Positions 43,219 through 53,525 of a DNA stretch of 64,000 nucleotides are shown here, piece after piece. Each line of letters opens with the position of its first letter. The first letter of the stretch is position 1. The notes beneath the pieces are model-generated. The model was not told the origin of the DNA, did no database searches, and worked only from the letters and a program-made list of their open reading frames with translations. Made by a program: the position numbers and the translations under genes. The DNA is from Micromonospora haikouensis (GTDB lineage: Bacteria; Actinomycetota; Actinomycetes; Mycobacteriales; Micromonosporaceae): positions 205,033-269,032 of the forward strand of contig NZ_FMCW01000005.1 in NCBI RefSeq assembly GCF_900091595.1. The letters are read 5' to 3'.

Positions 43219-44178
43219 TCACTTCTCGAAGGTGGCCGCCGCCAGCGCGGCGGCGGGGTCGTCGTCCTGGACATGGAAGAGCGAGCGCGGGGCGCGGCCG
43301 AACGCCTCGACGCTCTGGCAGTACTTGGAGACCCGCACCACCGACAGTTCGGCGCGGGCGGCGAGGTCGGTGAGCCAGTACGGCACCCGCTCGTTGGCCT
43401 TGATCTCGACGACCGCGAGGCGGGCCGGCACGATGAGCCGGTTCTCGGCGTCCGCGCCGAGGTGGAAGTCGCGGTCCCGGCCCCGGACCCGGTGGTCGAG
43501 GGTGACCCGCAGGCCGAGGTCGGCATCCTGGCCGACGTACGCCTCGCGGTGGTACCCGGTCATCGCCACCGGCCGCAGGTCGAGCCCGGAGACGAGTTCG
43601 AGGACCTCCTCGACGAACCCCCGCTGGGACGGGTCGTGCTCGATCAGCGCCCGCTCGTCGAGCAGCCGCCTCGCCACCCGGTACGGCAGGGCGATGCGAC
43701 GCTTCTGGGTGACCCGGTTGACCCGCTGCTTGATCTCGACGTACACGGTGGTGTCGTCGTCGATGGTGGACCGGTCGCCGTAGTGGCGCACGCGCAGCTT
43801 GCGGCGGAACCTGAGCCCCTCGATCTTCTCCCAGTAGAACCGCAGGTCGGCGGTGTCGTAGTAGACGCTCCACACGCCGTACCCGGCGGTGCCGGCGAAG
43901 CTGTCCGGGGCCATCCGCGCGGCCAGTTCCCGCCGCAGCCCCGGCACCTTCGCGGCGTCCACGAGGTACTTGATCTCGTACCGGTTGAAGGCGTGCAGCT
44001 TGCTCGGCGCGCGCAGCGCGTGCCCCGCCCGGTCCCGGCCGGCGGGCGACGGGTCCGCGGTCGGTGGGCCCACGTCGGGGGCCGGATCGCCGTCGGGCCG
44101 GGCGGCCGGGGCCGGTTCGTACCGGCGGTCGGCGGCCGGCTCCGGGGGGCGGGCTCGGCGGGGAAACCGTAGACGCAT
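43219..44178 (-). CDS. VTC-domain polyphosphate polymerase
   Basis: The product is 319 residues. An Arg/Pro-rich N-terminus (~65) leads into a VTC/CYTH tunnel domain: FNRYEIKYLVD, VYYDTADLRFYWEKIEG, RRKLRVRHYGD, VYVEIKQRVNRVTQKRR and LAVVEIKANERVP. The paired basic and Glu residues line the ATP/polyphosphate tunnel in yeast Vtc4. It probably makes polyphosphate from ATP on the cytoplasmic side. It is the first gene of an operon with DUF4956 and CotH. Confidence 0.85.
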   Translation of the reverse strand: MRLRFPRRARPPEPAADRRYEPAPAARPDGDPAPDVGPPTADPSPAGRDRAGHALRAPSKLHAFNRYEIKYLVDAAKVPGLRRELAARMAPDSFAGTAGYGVWSVYYDTADLRFYWEKIEGLRFRRKLRVRHYGDRSTIDDDTTVYVEIKQRVNRVTQKRRIALPYRVARRLLDERALIEHDPSQRGFVEEVLELVSGLDLRPVAMTGYHREAYVGQDADLGLRVTLDHRVRGRDRDFHLGADAENRLIVPARLAVVEIKANERVPYWLTDLAARAELSVVRVSKYCQSVEAFGRAPRSLFHVQDDDPAAALAAATFEK

Positions 44179-44388
44179 GGACGCACTTCCTCCGGTCTGG
44201 CGGCGCGGATCGCCTCTGTCTGCGCGGATCGGTCGAAGGGCAGCCAACCGGTCGGGCATGCGAACGGCGTATGAACGACCTGTGGACGGGCTATGGACGA
44301 CAGGTGACGGGCGGCCGACGCACCGGTAAGGCTTCCGTAACCGGCGCGACCGGTGCCGCCGGGCGCGGGCCGGGCGAGACTGGACGCA

Positions 44389-44434
44389 TGATCGCCCGCC
44401 TGCTGCACAAGTGATCGCCCGCCTGCTGCACAAG
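44389..44434 (+). repeat. 23-bp tandem duplication at a gene start
   Basis: The 23-mer beginning TGATCGCCCGCCTGCTGCAC is present twice in direct tandem (44389-44411 and 44412-44434). The first copy follows an A to give ATG and encodes MIARLLHK then TGA. The second begins the real gene with GTG. Confidence 0.92.
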
Positions 44435-45013
44435 CCGCTGACCTGGATCGCGGTCGCCGTGGTCGCCGCCGGGGCCGCCGCCGGCCTGGCCTGGTTCCAG
44501 CCCTGGAAGCTGGTCACCGACACCGACACCGAGGTCGACGAGACGCTGTCGGCCGTGGCGGCCACCACCGCCCCGGCCGCGCCGGGTCCCGCCGGCACGC
44601 CCACGACCGGCCCCGGTTCCGCCGGCAGCCCGGCCGCCGCGCCCACCCCCGCCGGGCCCACGCTGGTGAGCCGGGGCGACTTCGTCACCCACGAGCACGA
44701 CACGTCGGGCAGCGCCCGGATCGTCCGGACCGCCGACGGGCGGCACCGCCTGGAACTCGTCGGGCTGGACACCAGCAACGGGCCGGACCTCCGGGTCTGG
44801 CTCACCGATCAGCCGGTGCGCGAGGGGGTCGCCGGCTGGCGGGTCTTCGACGACGGTCGTCGGGTGGAGTTGGGCCGGCTGAAGGGAAACCGGGGCGACC
44901 AGGCGTACGACATCCCGGCGGGCACCGACCTGACCGCCCTGACCAGCGTCTCGATCTGGTGCAAGCGGTTTTCGGTCTCGTTCGGCGCGGCTCCGCTGCG
45001 GGCCGCCGCCTGA
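44411..45013 (+). CDS. DM13-domain membrane-anchored protein
   Basis: The product is 200 residues from GTG 44411. One N-terminal helix (about 9-30) is followed by an Ala/Pro/Thr linker (~45-85) and a C-terminal DM13 domain (GDFVTHEHDTSGSARIVR, GPDLRVWLTD, ISVWC-like SVSIWCKRFSVSFG with the conserved Cys). DM13 domains are thought to act in extracytoplasmic redox reactions. A short upstream ORF made by the tandem duplication overlaps the start (stop TGA 44412-44414). It is divergent from the VTC operon. Confidence 0.8.
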   Translation: MIARLLHKPLTWIAVAVVAAGAAAGLAWFQPWKLVTDTDTEVDETLSAVAATTAPAAPGPAGTPTTGPGSAGSPAAAPTPAGPTLVSRGDFVTHEHDTSGSARIVRTADGRHRLELVGLDTSNGPDLRVWLTDQPVREGVAGWRVFDDGRRVELGRLKGNRGDQAYDIPAGTDLTALTSVSIWCKRFSVSFGAAPLRAAA

Positions 45014-45110
45014 TCCGTGGCGGGGATCAACCCCTAGTGATGGGAATGGCACTCTCGACCGATCGGCGACGGGCTGAGAAACTGTGAGCCGGCCGAAAGT
45101 TGGGGGTGCG

Positions 45111-46640
45111 ATGAGCAACGGGTGGGTGCTGCCCGACGAGGTGCTTCGGGACGCGCCGGCGTACACGCCGCGGCCCGGGGAGCTGGCCGATCTCGAGTTG
45201 CTGGTCTCGGGGGCGTACGCGCCCCTGACCGGCTTCATGACCCGGGCGGATCTGGCCTCGGTGAGCCGGCGGGGCCGGCTCGCGGACGGGGCACCGTGGC
45301 AGGTGCCGGTGGCCCTCCAGGTGCCGGCGGCGGTCGCCGACGGTCTGGATCCGGCCGATCCGGCCCGCCGGGTGCTGGTGCTGTCCGACGGCGAGGGCGC
45401 CCCGGTGGCCTCGCTGGAGGTGACCGACGTGTGGTCGGCCCGCGAGGGCGTCGCCGGGGTGGGCGGCACGGTGCGCCGGCTCGGCGACGGCGGCCACGGC
45501 CCGTTCCAGCGGCTGCGCCGCAGCCCGGAGGAGATCCGGGCGCTGCTGCCCCCGGGCCGGGTGCTGGGGGTGCTCGCCGACCGCCCGCTGCACCGCCCGC
45601 AGCTCGCGCAGATCGCCCACGCGGCCCGCACGCTGGGCGCGCACCTGCTGGTGATGATCCCGGTCGGCGAGGGGCCGATCAACGGGCTGCCCTCCGAGTC
45701 GCTGGTGCGGGCGGTCTTCGCCGCCCGGGACCGGATGCCCCCGGCGACCCTGGTCGCGGTGCCGCTGGCCCGCCGCCGGGACGAGATCAGCGACGCCCTG
45801 CTCCAGGCCCGGGTCGCCGCCGCGTACGGGGTGACCCACCTGCTCTCCACCGGCGAGATGCTCTCCGGCGCGGGGCTGCGGGTGCTGGTGCCCCGCGAGC
45901 TGGCCTACGACAACCGGGACGGGCAGTGGCGCTGGCGGGAGGACATCCCGCCGCGCAACCGGCGGCTGGCGCTCAGCCAGGCGGAGATCGACGACCTGCT
46001 CGACCGGGGCTTCCCGCTGCCCGAGTGGCACACGCCGCCGGCCGTGGCGAAGGAACTGGTGCGGGCCCGGCCGCCCCGGCGGCACCGGGGGCTCGTGGTG
46101 TTCCTCACCGGCTTCTCCGGCTCCGGCAAGTCGACCATCGCCCGGGGCCTGGCGGACGTGCTGCGCGAGGGCGGCGACCGCACGGTGACCCTGCTCGACG
46201 GCGACGTGGTGCGCCGGGAACTGTCCGCCGGGCTGACCTTCAGCAAGGCCGACCGGGACCTGAACGTCCGGCGGATCGGCTGGGTGGCGGCCGAGATCGC
46301 CCGGCACCGGGGGGTCGGCATCTGCTGCCCGATCGCCCCGTACGCGGCGGCGCGGACCACGGCCCGGGAGATGGCGCACGCGGCCGGGGCCGGTTTCGTG
46401 CTGGTGCACGTGGCGACCCCGATCGAGGTGTGCGAGCAGCGTGACCGCAAGGGCCTGTACGCCCGCGCCCGGGCCGGCCTGCTCACGGGCATGACGGGCA
46501 TCGACGACCCGTACGAGGTGCCCACGGACGCCGACGTCGTGGTCGACACCACCGGGATGTCGATCGACGAGGCGGTGCAGGCGGTGATGCACCACCTGAC
46601 CGAGACCGGCTGGGTGGAGCCGCGCCTCCAGTCCACCTGA
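45111..46640 (+). CDS. cysC: adenylylsulfate kinase with degenerate ATP-sulfurylase N-domain
   Basis: The product is 509 residues. Residues ~320-509 are a full APS kinase (P-loop GFSGSGKST at ~334-342, LLDGDVVRRELSAGLTFSKA, DPYEVPTDADVVVDT). Residues 1-310 resemble a bacterial/fungal ATP sulfurylase (PUA-like part, then the nucleotidyl-transferase fold), but the active-site motif usually QxRNPxHxxH reads LADRPLHRPQLAQIAHA. The N-domain may be inactive or regulatory, as in fungal allosteric domains. ATG 45111 with GGGGG upstream is preferred to one 9 codons earlier. Confidence 0.82.
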   Translation: MSNGWVLPDEVLRDAPAYTPRPGELADLELLVSGAYAPLTGFMTRADLASVSRRGRLADGAPWQVPVALQVPAAVADGLDPADPARRVLVLSDGEGAPVASLEVTDVWSAREGVAGVGGTVRRLGDGGHGPFQRLRRSPEEIRALLPPGRVLGVLADRPLHRPQLAQIAHAARTLGAHLLVMIPVGEGPINGLPSESLVRAVFAARDRMPPATLVAVPLARRRDEISDALLQARVAAAYGVTHLLSTGEMLSGAGLRVLVPRELAYDNRDGQWRWREDIPPRNRRLALSQAEIDDLLDRGFPLPEWHTPPAVAKELVRARPPRRHRGLVVFLTGFSGSGKSTIARGLADVLREGGDRTVTLLDGDVVRRELSAGLTFSKADRDLNVRRIGWVAAEIARHRGVGICCPIAPYAAARTTAREMAHAAGAGFVLVHVATPIEVCEQRDRKGLYARARAGLLTGMTGIDDPYEVPTDADVVVDTTGMSIDEAVQAVMHHLTETGWVEPRLQST

Positions 46641-46662
46641 CCCGCCGCCTCCCGACCCGTTG

Positions 46663-46704
46663 CCGCCGCCCGGTCCTCCTCTCCGTCGAGGGGCCGGGCG
46701 GCGG
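46663..46704 (+). terminator. terminator after the APS kinase gene
   Basis: Arms CCGCCGCCCGG and CCGGGCGGCGG, perfectly complementary over 11 bp, 23 bp beyond the stop. The loop side is TCCTCCTCTCCGTCGAGGGG. Confidence 0.75.
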
Positions 46705-46846
46705 TGCGTGTGCGCCGGGCACGTGTCGGTGCCCACCGCCCCCCTACGGCTCCGCTTCCGCAACGGCCACCCGCCGCGCTAGTGTTCACCTTTGTTGGAA
46801 CGCGTGCGACCACGTGAGAAGTGGGCGCGGGAACCGGAGGTGCGGA
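46705..46846 (+). promoter_or_regulatory. promoter region of deoR-galT
   Basis: Contains GTTCACCTTTGTTGGAAC (46783-46800, arms GTTC/GAAC) and a CACGTG (46812-46817). The first is the sort of imperfect dyad seen at DeoR operators. A ribosome-binding site (CCGGAGGTGCGGA) precedes ATG 46847. Confidence 0.4.
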
Positions 46847-47712
46847 ATGCTGGCGCGGCAACGGCAGGCGGCCATCCTGGAGCGCGTCCGGGCCACCGGC
46901 GGCGTCCGGGTGACCGAACTGGCCGCCGAGTTCGGCGTCTCCGACATGACGATCCGGCGTGACCTGGACACGCTGCACGAGCAGGGCGTGCTGGCCAAGG
47001 TGCACGGCGGCGCCACCACGACCGGCCCCGGCTCCACCCACGAGCCGGGCTTCCACGCGAAGTCGGTGCGCCAACTGCCGGAGAAGGCGGCCATCGCCGC
47101 CCGCGCCGCCGAGCTGGTGCGTCCCGGCGCGGCGGTCGCCCTCTCCGCCGGCACCACCACGGCCGAGCTGGCCCGCCGGCTGGTCGACGTGCCGGGGCTG
47201 ACCGTGGTGACCAATTCTCTGCCGGTCGCCGAGATCCTGCACGCCGGGGACCGCACCGACCAGACCGTGGTGCTCACCGGCGGGGTGCGGACGCCGTCCG
47301 ACGCGCTGGTCGGGCCCCTCGCGGTCGCGGCGATCCGGTCGCTGCACCTGGACCTGCTCTTCCTCGGCGTGCACGGGATCAGCGAGCGGGCCGGCTTCAC
47401 CACCCCCAACCTGATGGAGGCCGAGACCGACCGGGCCCTGGTGGCCGCCGCCGACCGGCTGGTCGTGCTCGCGGACCACACCAAGTGGGGCACCGTCGGC
47501 ATCTCCTCGATCGTCGAGCTGTCCGCCGCCGACGTGCTGGTCACCGACGACCGGCTCGACCCGCAGGCCCGACAGGTGCTCGACGAGCGGGTCGGCGAGC
47601 TGGTCCTGGTCGCGGGGGCGGGGACGACGAGCAGATCGGCGCCGGGTCGGACGCCGGCCCCGGATCGTGGCCCCGGCCGCGTGGCCGCGCCGACGAGGGA
47701 GGGAACGGCGGA

Positions 47713-47716
<4 letters not shown>
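46847..47716 (+). CDS. DeoR-family sugar-phosphate-responsive regulator
   Basis: The product is 289 residues. The N-terminal HTH is the DeoR signature (RVTELAAEFGVSDMTIRRDL, residues ~20-40). The C-terminal sensor has GAAVALSAGTTTAELARRL and LFLGVHGIS, with the usual DHTKWG end. It is coupled by GTGA to galT, so it probably controls galactose use in response to a phosphorylated sugar. The last ~35 residues (TSRSAPGRTPAPDRGPGR...) are a disordered tail. Confidence 0.88.
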
Positions 47717-48778
<1,062 letters not shown>

Positions 48779-48798
<20 letters not shown>

Positions 48799-48831
48799 CG
48801 CTTCCTGTATAGCAGGGGCCCCCTGCTAACA
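48779..48831 (+). repeat. 31-bp-period double direct repeat, copy 4
   Basis: Units at 48783-48799 (AGGGGCCCCCTGTTAAC) and 48814-48830 (AGGGGCCCCCTGCTAAC), spacer GCTTCCTGTATAGC. The first unit overlaps the end of galT and its TAA is the galT stop. Confidence 0.88.
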
Positions 48832-49082
48832 CAGGCGGTAACAGGCGGGGCAGGCGGGGCAGGCGGGGCAGGCGGGCGCAGCGCAACAGGGCGCGGGGGG
48901 CCCGGGACGGGCCCCCCGCAGGGAAGGGACGGCTGGCTGTGTGCGACAGCCGGGGAGGCTGGCTCATCGGCACTCGTGCCGCGCGGCGACCGCGGTCAAC
49001 CTCCCTGGACGCGACTGGCACCACGTCCATCCTGCACAACGAGCCACCTCACCCGGGGTGACGGCGCGACGGCCGGGGACGC
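48832..49082. other. gene-free stretch with a short tandem repeat
   Basis: About 250 bp between galT and icd. GGCGGGGCA-type 9-mers are repeated three to four times (about 48845-48876), followed by a GGGGGGCCCGGGACGGGCCCC hairpin near 48896-48918 (first 20 shown: GGGGGGCCCGGGACGGGCCC). Beyond that I see no gene, RNA or regulatory site. Confidence 0.5.
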
Positions 49083-49117
49083 GCCGAAGCCCGCCGGCGG
49101 GCGGCCGGCGGGCTTCG
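49083..49117 (-). terminator. terminator of icd
   Basis: Perfect 15-bp arms CCGAAGCCCGCCGGC / GCCGGCGGGCTTCGG with a 5-base loop, 18 bp beyond the icd stop. Confidence 0.8.
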
Positions 49118-49134
49118 GCGGTACGGCGGTGCGA

Positions 49135-50352
49135 TCAGGCGGCGAGCCGACGCGCCAGGTTCTCGTCCAGCGCGTTCATGAACTCGTCGGTGGTCAGCCA
49201 CGGGGCGTCGCGCGAGATCAGCAACGCGAGGTCCTTGGTCATCTGGCCGCCCTCGACGGTGTCGATGATGACCTGCTCCAGCGTGTTGGCGAACTCGCTG
49301 ACCGCCGGGGTGCCGTCCAGCTTGCCCCGGTGGGCCAGGCCCCGGGTCCAGGCGTAGATCGAGGCGATCGGGTTGGTCGAGGTCTTCTCGCCCTTCTGGT
49401 ACTGCCGGTAGTGCCGGGTCACCGTGCCGTGCGCGGCCTCCGCCTCGACGGTGCGGCCGTCCGGGGTCATCAGGACCGAGGTCATCAGGCCCAGCGAGCC
49501 GAAGCCCTGCGCCACGGTGTCGGACTGCACGTCACCGTCGTAGTTCTTGCAGGCCCAGACGAAGCCGCCCTCCCACTTGAGCGCGGCGGCCACCATGTCG
49601 TCGATGAGCCGGTGCTCGTAGGTGATGCCGGCGGCCTCGAATTCGGCCTTGAACTCGTTCTCGAACACCTCGGCGAAGATGTCCTTGAACCGGCCGTCGT
49701 ACGCCTTGAGGATGGTGTTCTTCGTCGACAGGTAGACCGGGTAGCCGCGGTCCAGGCCGTAGCGCATGGAGGCGCGGGCGAAGTCGCGGATCGAGTCGTC
49801 GAAGTTGTACATGCCCATGGTGACGCCGCCGCCGGGGAAGTTGGCGACCTCCATCTCGACCGGGGCGGAGCCGTCGGCCGGGGTGTAGGTGATGGTCACC
49901 GTGCCCGGGCCGGGGACGACGAAGTCGGTGGCCTTGTACTGGTCGCCGTGGGCGTGCCGGCCGATGATGATCGGCTTGGTCCAGCCCGGGACGAGCCGCG
50001 GCACGTTCGACATGATGATCGGCTCGCGGAAGACGACGCCGCCGAGGATGTTGCGGATGGTGCCGTTCGGCGACCGCCACATCTTCTTGAGGCCGAACTC
50101 CTCCACCCGGGCCTCGTCCGGGGTGATGGTGGCGCACTTGACGCCGACGCCGTGCTCCTTGATGGCGTTGGCGGCGTCGATGGTGACCTGGTCGTCGGTG
50201 GAGTCGCGGTACTGGATCGAGAGGTCGTAGTAGTGCAGGTCGACGTCGAGGTAGGGCAGGATCAGCTGCTCCCGGATCTGCTTCCAGATGATCCGGGTCA
50301 TCTCGTCGCCGTCGAGCTCAACGACCGGGTTGTTTACCTTGATCTTCGCCAT
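49135..50352 (-). CDS. icd: NADP-dependent isocitrate dehydrogenase (dimeric type)
   Basis: The product is 405 residues, the length of eukaryote-like dimeric ICDH (not the monomeric ~740-residue enzyme). It starts [20 protein letters not shown]; substrate residues lie in [13 protein letters not shown] [14 protein letters not shown], and metal-binding Asps in [13 protein letters not shown] and [22 protein letters not shown] is the NADP segment. It makes 2-oxoglutarate and NADPH. Confidence 0.95.
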   Translation of the reverse strand: MAKIKVNNPVVELDGDEMTRIIWKQIREQLILPYLDVDLHYYDLSIQYRDSTDDQVTIDAANAIKEHGVGVKCATITPDEARVEEFGLKKMWRSPNGTIRNILGGVVFREPIIMSNVPRLVPGWTKPIIIGRHAHGDQYKATDFVVPGPGTVTITYTPADGSAPVEMEVANFPGGGVTMGMYNFDDSIRDFARASMRYGLDRGYPVYLSTKNTILKAYDGRFKDIFAEVFENEFKAEFEAAGITYEHRLIDDMVAAALKWEGGFVWACKNYDGDVQSDTVAQGFGSLGLMTSVLMTPDGRTVEAEAAHGTVTRHYRQYQKGEKTSTNPIASIYAWTRGLAHRGKLDGTPAVSEFANTLEQVIIDTVEGGQMTKDLALLISRDAPWLTTDEFMNALDENLARRLAA

Positions 50353-50452
50353 CGACCGGCGCTCCTCTCGGGGGACACGTGCTCAACAGTACGAGCGTAC
50401 TGGAAACCGGCTCGCAGTCCCCAGCCGGCCCGCGCTGGCCGGGGAAAACGGG

Positions 50453-51286
50453 ATGCACGGCACAACCGACGGCTGGCACGATCACCGGATGCCGCCGCGC
50501 CGCACCCTCGGGTCTATCACGGTCACCGCCCTGACCGACGGGGAGGGGCCGTTCTTCCAGCCGCGCGGGGAGGCGTTCCCGGCCGCCACGGCCGAGCAGT
50601 GGGCCGCCGCCGACCGGCGCGACCCGGCCACGGTCACCGACGACGGCCGCTGGTGGCTGCCGTTCCGCTGCTTCGCCCTGCGTGCCGGGGACGGCCCGGT
50701 CACCCTGGTCGACGCCGGCATCGGCCCGGCCGACGCGCCCGCCGCGAGCTGGGCCCCGGTGCCCGGCCGGCTGCCCGCCGAGCTGGCCGCCGCCGGCATC
50801 GACCCGGCCGACGTCCGCACGGTGGTGCTGACCCACCTGCACACCGACCACGTCGGCTGGGCCGTCGTCGGCACCCCCTGGTTCCGCAACGCCGACTACC
50901 TCGTCCAGCGCGCCGAGCTGGCCGCCCTCGCCTCGCTCAACCCCGGGCTGGAGGCCGGCCTGGTCGCGCCGTTACGCGCCGCCGGCCAGCTCCGGGTCCT
51001 CGACGGCGACACCCCGCTCACCCCGGGGGTACGCGTGCTGAGCACGCCCGGGCACACCCCCGGCCACCAGTCGGTGCTGGTGGACTCCGGCGACGAGCGG
51101 CTGCTGGTCACGGGCGACCTGCTGGTGCACGCGGTCCAGCTCGTCGACCCCGACCTGGCGTACGCCCACGAGGAGCAGCCGGAGACGGCGCGCGCCTCGC
51201 GGGCGGCGCTGCTGCGCGACCTGGCCGCGCGGGGCCCGGCGGCCCTGGCCACGCCGCACCTGGGCGAGCCGTTCGTGGCGCTCTGA
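50453..51286 (+). CDS. metallo-beta-lactamase-fold hydrolase
   Basis: The product is 277 residues from ATG 50453 (or 265 from ATG 50489). The zinc motif is intact: HLHTDHVGW (HxHxDH), with the later His in STPGHTPGHQ and the bridging Asp in VTGDLLVHA. It belongs to the lactonase-like/MBL family; substrate unknown. It is divergent from icd and convergent with mdh. Confidence 0.83.
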   Translation: MHGTTDGWHDHRMPPRRTLGSITVTALTDGEGPFFQPRGEAFPAATAEQWAAADRRDPATVTDDGRWWLPFRCFALRAGDGPVTLVDAGIGPADAPAASWAPVPGRLPAELAAAGIDPADVRTVVLTHLHTDHVGWAVVGTPWFRNADYLVQRAELAALASLNPGLEAGLVAPLRAAGQLRVLDGDTPLTPGVRVLSTPGHTPGHQSVLVDSGDERLLVTGDLLVHAVQLVDPDLAYAHEEQPETARASRAALLRDLAARGPAALATPHLGEPFVAL

Positions 51287-51337
51287 GCGCGGCGGCCCTG
51301 CCACATCCCGGCCGCTCGGACGGGCGGCGGAAACGGC

Positions 51338-51373
51338 GAAGGGGCGGGCCCGGCGTCGCCGGCCCGCCCCTTC
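51338..51373. terminator. bidirectional terminator between convergent genes
   Basis: Arms GAAGGGGCGGGCC.. and ..GGCCCGCCCCTTC, near-perfect over 16 bp with one extra C on the left. It lies between the MBL-fold gene and mdh, 8 bp from the mdh end. Confidence 0.8.
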
Positions 51374-51381
51374 CGCACCAC

Positions 51382-52332
51382 TCACATGCTGGCGACGTCG
51401 GCCTGCTTCGCGCGGACGGCCTCGGCGGCCTCCTTGAGGCTGGCCAGCTCGTCGGCGTCGAGGTCGGTCTCGACGACCCGCTTGACGCCCTCGGCGCCGA
51501 TCTGGGCCTCGACGCCCAGGTAGACGCCGGAGATGCCGTACTCGCCGTCGACCCAGGCGCAGACCGGCATGACCTCGCCGGAGTCCTCCGCGACGGCCTT
51601 GGCCATCCGGGCGGCGGCGGCCGACGGGGCGTAGTAGGCCGAGCCGGTCTTCAGCAGCGCGACCACCTCGGCGCCGCCGTTGCGGGTCTTGACGACCAAC
51701 TCCTCGATCTGCTCGGCCGGCATGGCCTCGCGCAGCGGCTTGCCGTCGACGGTGCTCTGCGACGGCACCGGGACCATGGTGTCGCCGTGCGAGCCCAGGG
51801 TCAGCGTCTTCACCGACCGCACCGGCACGCCGAGCGCCTCGGCGACGAAGTTGGTGAACCGGGCGGTGTCGAGCATGCCGGCCTGGCCGAGCACCCGGTT
51901 CTTGGGGAACTGGGTGGCGAGCTGGGCCAGCGCGGTCATCTCGTCGAGCGGGTTCGACACGACGATGACGACGGCGTTCGGGGCGTACTTGGCGACGTTC
52001 TCGGAGACCTGGCGGACGATCTTGGCGTTCGTCTCCAGCAGGTCCATCCGGCTCATGCCCGGCTTGCGCGGGAGGCCGGCGGTGATCACCACGACGTCCG
52101 AGCCCTCGATGGCCTCGTAGCCCTCGCCGTTCGGGCCGGTGGTGACGCCGACGACCTTGGTCTCGAAGCCCTCGACGGCCCGCGACTGGTTGAGGTCCAG
52201 GGCCAGGCCGGCGGGCTTGCCCTCCACGATGTCGGTGATCACGACGGTGTCGAAGACGTCGTACTCGGCCAGGCGCTGCGCGGTGGTGGAGCCGTAGAAG
52301 CCGGCCCCGACGACAGTGACCTTCTTACCCAT
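51382..52332 (-). CDS. mdh: malate dehydrogenase (LDH-like type)
   Basis: The product is 316 residues. NAD site VVGAGFYGSTTAQRL; substrate arginines and catalytic His in LPRKPGMSRMDLLETNAKIV (20 shown) and TLGSHGDTMVP. VSNPLDEMT is typical of the LDH-like MDH branch used by many bacteria and archaea. It oxidises malate to oxaloacetate. It starts ~200 bp from folD, so it has its own promoter. Confidence 0.95.
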   Translation of the reverse strand: MGKKVTVVGAGFYGSTTAQRLAEYDVFDTVVITDIVEGKPAGLALDLNQSRAVEGFETKVVGVTTGPNGEGYEAIEGSDVVVITAGLPRKPGMSRMDLLETNAKIVRQVSENVAKYAPNAVVIVVSNPLDEMTALAQLATQFPKNRVLGQAGMLDTARFTNFVAEALGVPVRSVKTLTLGSHGDTMVPVPSQSTVDGKPLREAMPAEQIEELVVKTRNGGAEVVALLKTGSAYYAPSAAAARMAKAVAEDSGEVMPVCAWVDGEYGISGVYLGVEAQIGAEGVKRVVETDLDADELASLKEAAEAVRAKQADVASM

Positions 52333-52532
52333 GGTCGTCCCACTCCCTGTTACCAGTCGTTTTCCGGACCGTATCAGTCATCCTGGCAGCCCACCGGCCA
52401 GGGGCGGCGGCCATCGGCGGGATGGGGCGAACGTCACCGTCGCCGGGTTCGCCCCGGCGACTGCCGGGTCGGGCTCAGCCGCGCCCGGCCCGGCAGGGCG
52501 GGACGACCCGGCCGCGCCGGACCGGCGGGGGC

Positions 52533-53393
52533 TCAGCCGCGCTCGGCCCGCTCGACGACGTTGGTCAGCAGCATGGCGCGCGTCATCGGGCCGACGCCGC
52601 CGGGCATCGGGACCACCTTGCCGGCCACCTCGGCGACCTCGGGGTCGACGTCGCCGGTGTAGCGGCCCTTGCCGTCCGCCCCGATCACCCGGGTGATGCC
52701 GACGTCGACCACCGTCGCGCCGGGGGTGACCATGTCGGCGGTGAGCAGGCCCGGCACCCCGGCCGCGACGATCACGATCTCGGCCGCGCGGGTGTGGCCG
52801 GCGAGGTCGAGCGTGCCGGTGTGGCAGAGGGTGACCGTGGCGTTCTCACTGCGCCGGGTCAGCAGCAAGCCCAGCGGACGGCCGACGGTGTTGCCCCGGC
52901 CCACGACGGCGACGTTCGCGCCGCGCAGCGGCACGTCGTGCCGGCGGAGCAGCTCGACGATGCCGCGCGGGGTGCAGGGCAGCGGGCCGTCGTAGCCGAG
53001 GACCAGCCGGCCGAGGTTGACCGGGTGCAGGCCGTCGGCGTCCTTGTCGGGGTCGATCATCTCCAGCGCCCGCTGGGTGTCCAGGTGACCGGGCAGCGGC
53101 AGCTGCACGATGTAGCCGTGGCAGGCCGGGTCGGCGTTCAGCTCGGCGAGGACGTCGTCGACCTGCTGCTGGGTGGCGTCGGCGGGCAGCTCGCGGCGGA
53201 TCGAGGCGATCCCCACCTCGGCGCAGTCGCGGTGCTTGCCGTTGACGTACGCCTGGGAGCCCGGATCGGCCCCGACCAGGACCGTGCCCAGCCCGGGGAC
53301 GACGCCCCGCTCCGCCAGTGCCTTCACCCGCGCCCGCAGCTCGTCCTTGATCTCCGCCGCGGTCGCCTTGCCGTCCAGGATCGTCGCCGTCAC
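52533..53393 (-). CDS. folD: methylenetetrahydrofolate dehydrogenase / cyclohydrolase
   Basis: The product is 286 residues. The catalytic YVNGKHRDC (Tyr-x3-Lys), [24 protein letters not shown] and [11 protein letters not shown] are all present. It supplies 10-formyl-THF for purine synthesis, fitting its place just downstream of purN and purH. It is a separate transcript unit or read through from purH past a hairpin at 53488. Confidence 0.95.
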   Translation of the reverse strand: MTATILDGKATAAEIKDELRARVKALAERGVVPGLGTVLVGADPGSQAYVNGKHRDCAEVGIASIRRELPADATQQQVDDVLAELNADPACHGYIVQLPLPGHLDTQRALEMIDPDKDADGLHPVNLGRLVLGYDGPLPCTPRGIVELLRRHDVPLRGANVAVVGRGNTVGRPLGLLLTRRSENATVTLCHTGTLDLAGHTRAAEIVIVAAGVPGLLTADMVTPGATVVDVGITRVIGADGKGRYTGDVDPEVAEVAGKVVPMPGGVGPMTRAMLLTNVVERAERG

Positions 53394-53487
53394 GCCCAGA
53401 TCGTCTCACGTCCGCCCGCCCCGCTGCCTGCGGACCCGGGGCGGGCCGGTCGAGGCAGCGGGGCGGGGCGCGGCGGCGGCATCAGCG

Positions 53488-53517
53488 GCTCGACCCACCA
53501 GGATCGGCGGGTCGAGC
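53488..53517 (-). terminator. probable terminator after purH
   Basis: Arms GCTCGACCC / GGGTCGAGC around CACCAGGATCGGC, 9 bp after the purH stop on the minus strand. A further GC-rich hairpin lies at about 53416-53447. Confidence 0.65.
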
Positions 53518-53525
53518 TGGCGGGG

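Noticed and set aside
48976..52662. 1228-codon plus-strand open frame
   Set aside because: Antisense to icd and mdh, whose motifs are complete; composition is typical of GC-rich shadows.
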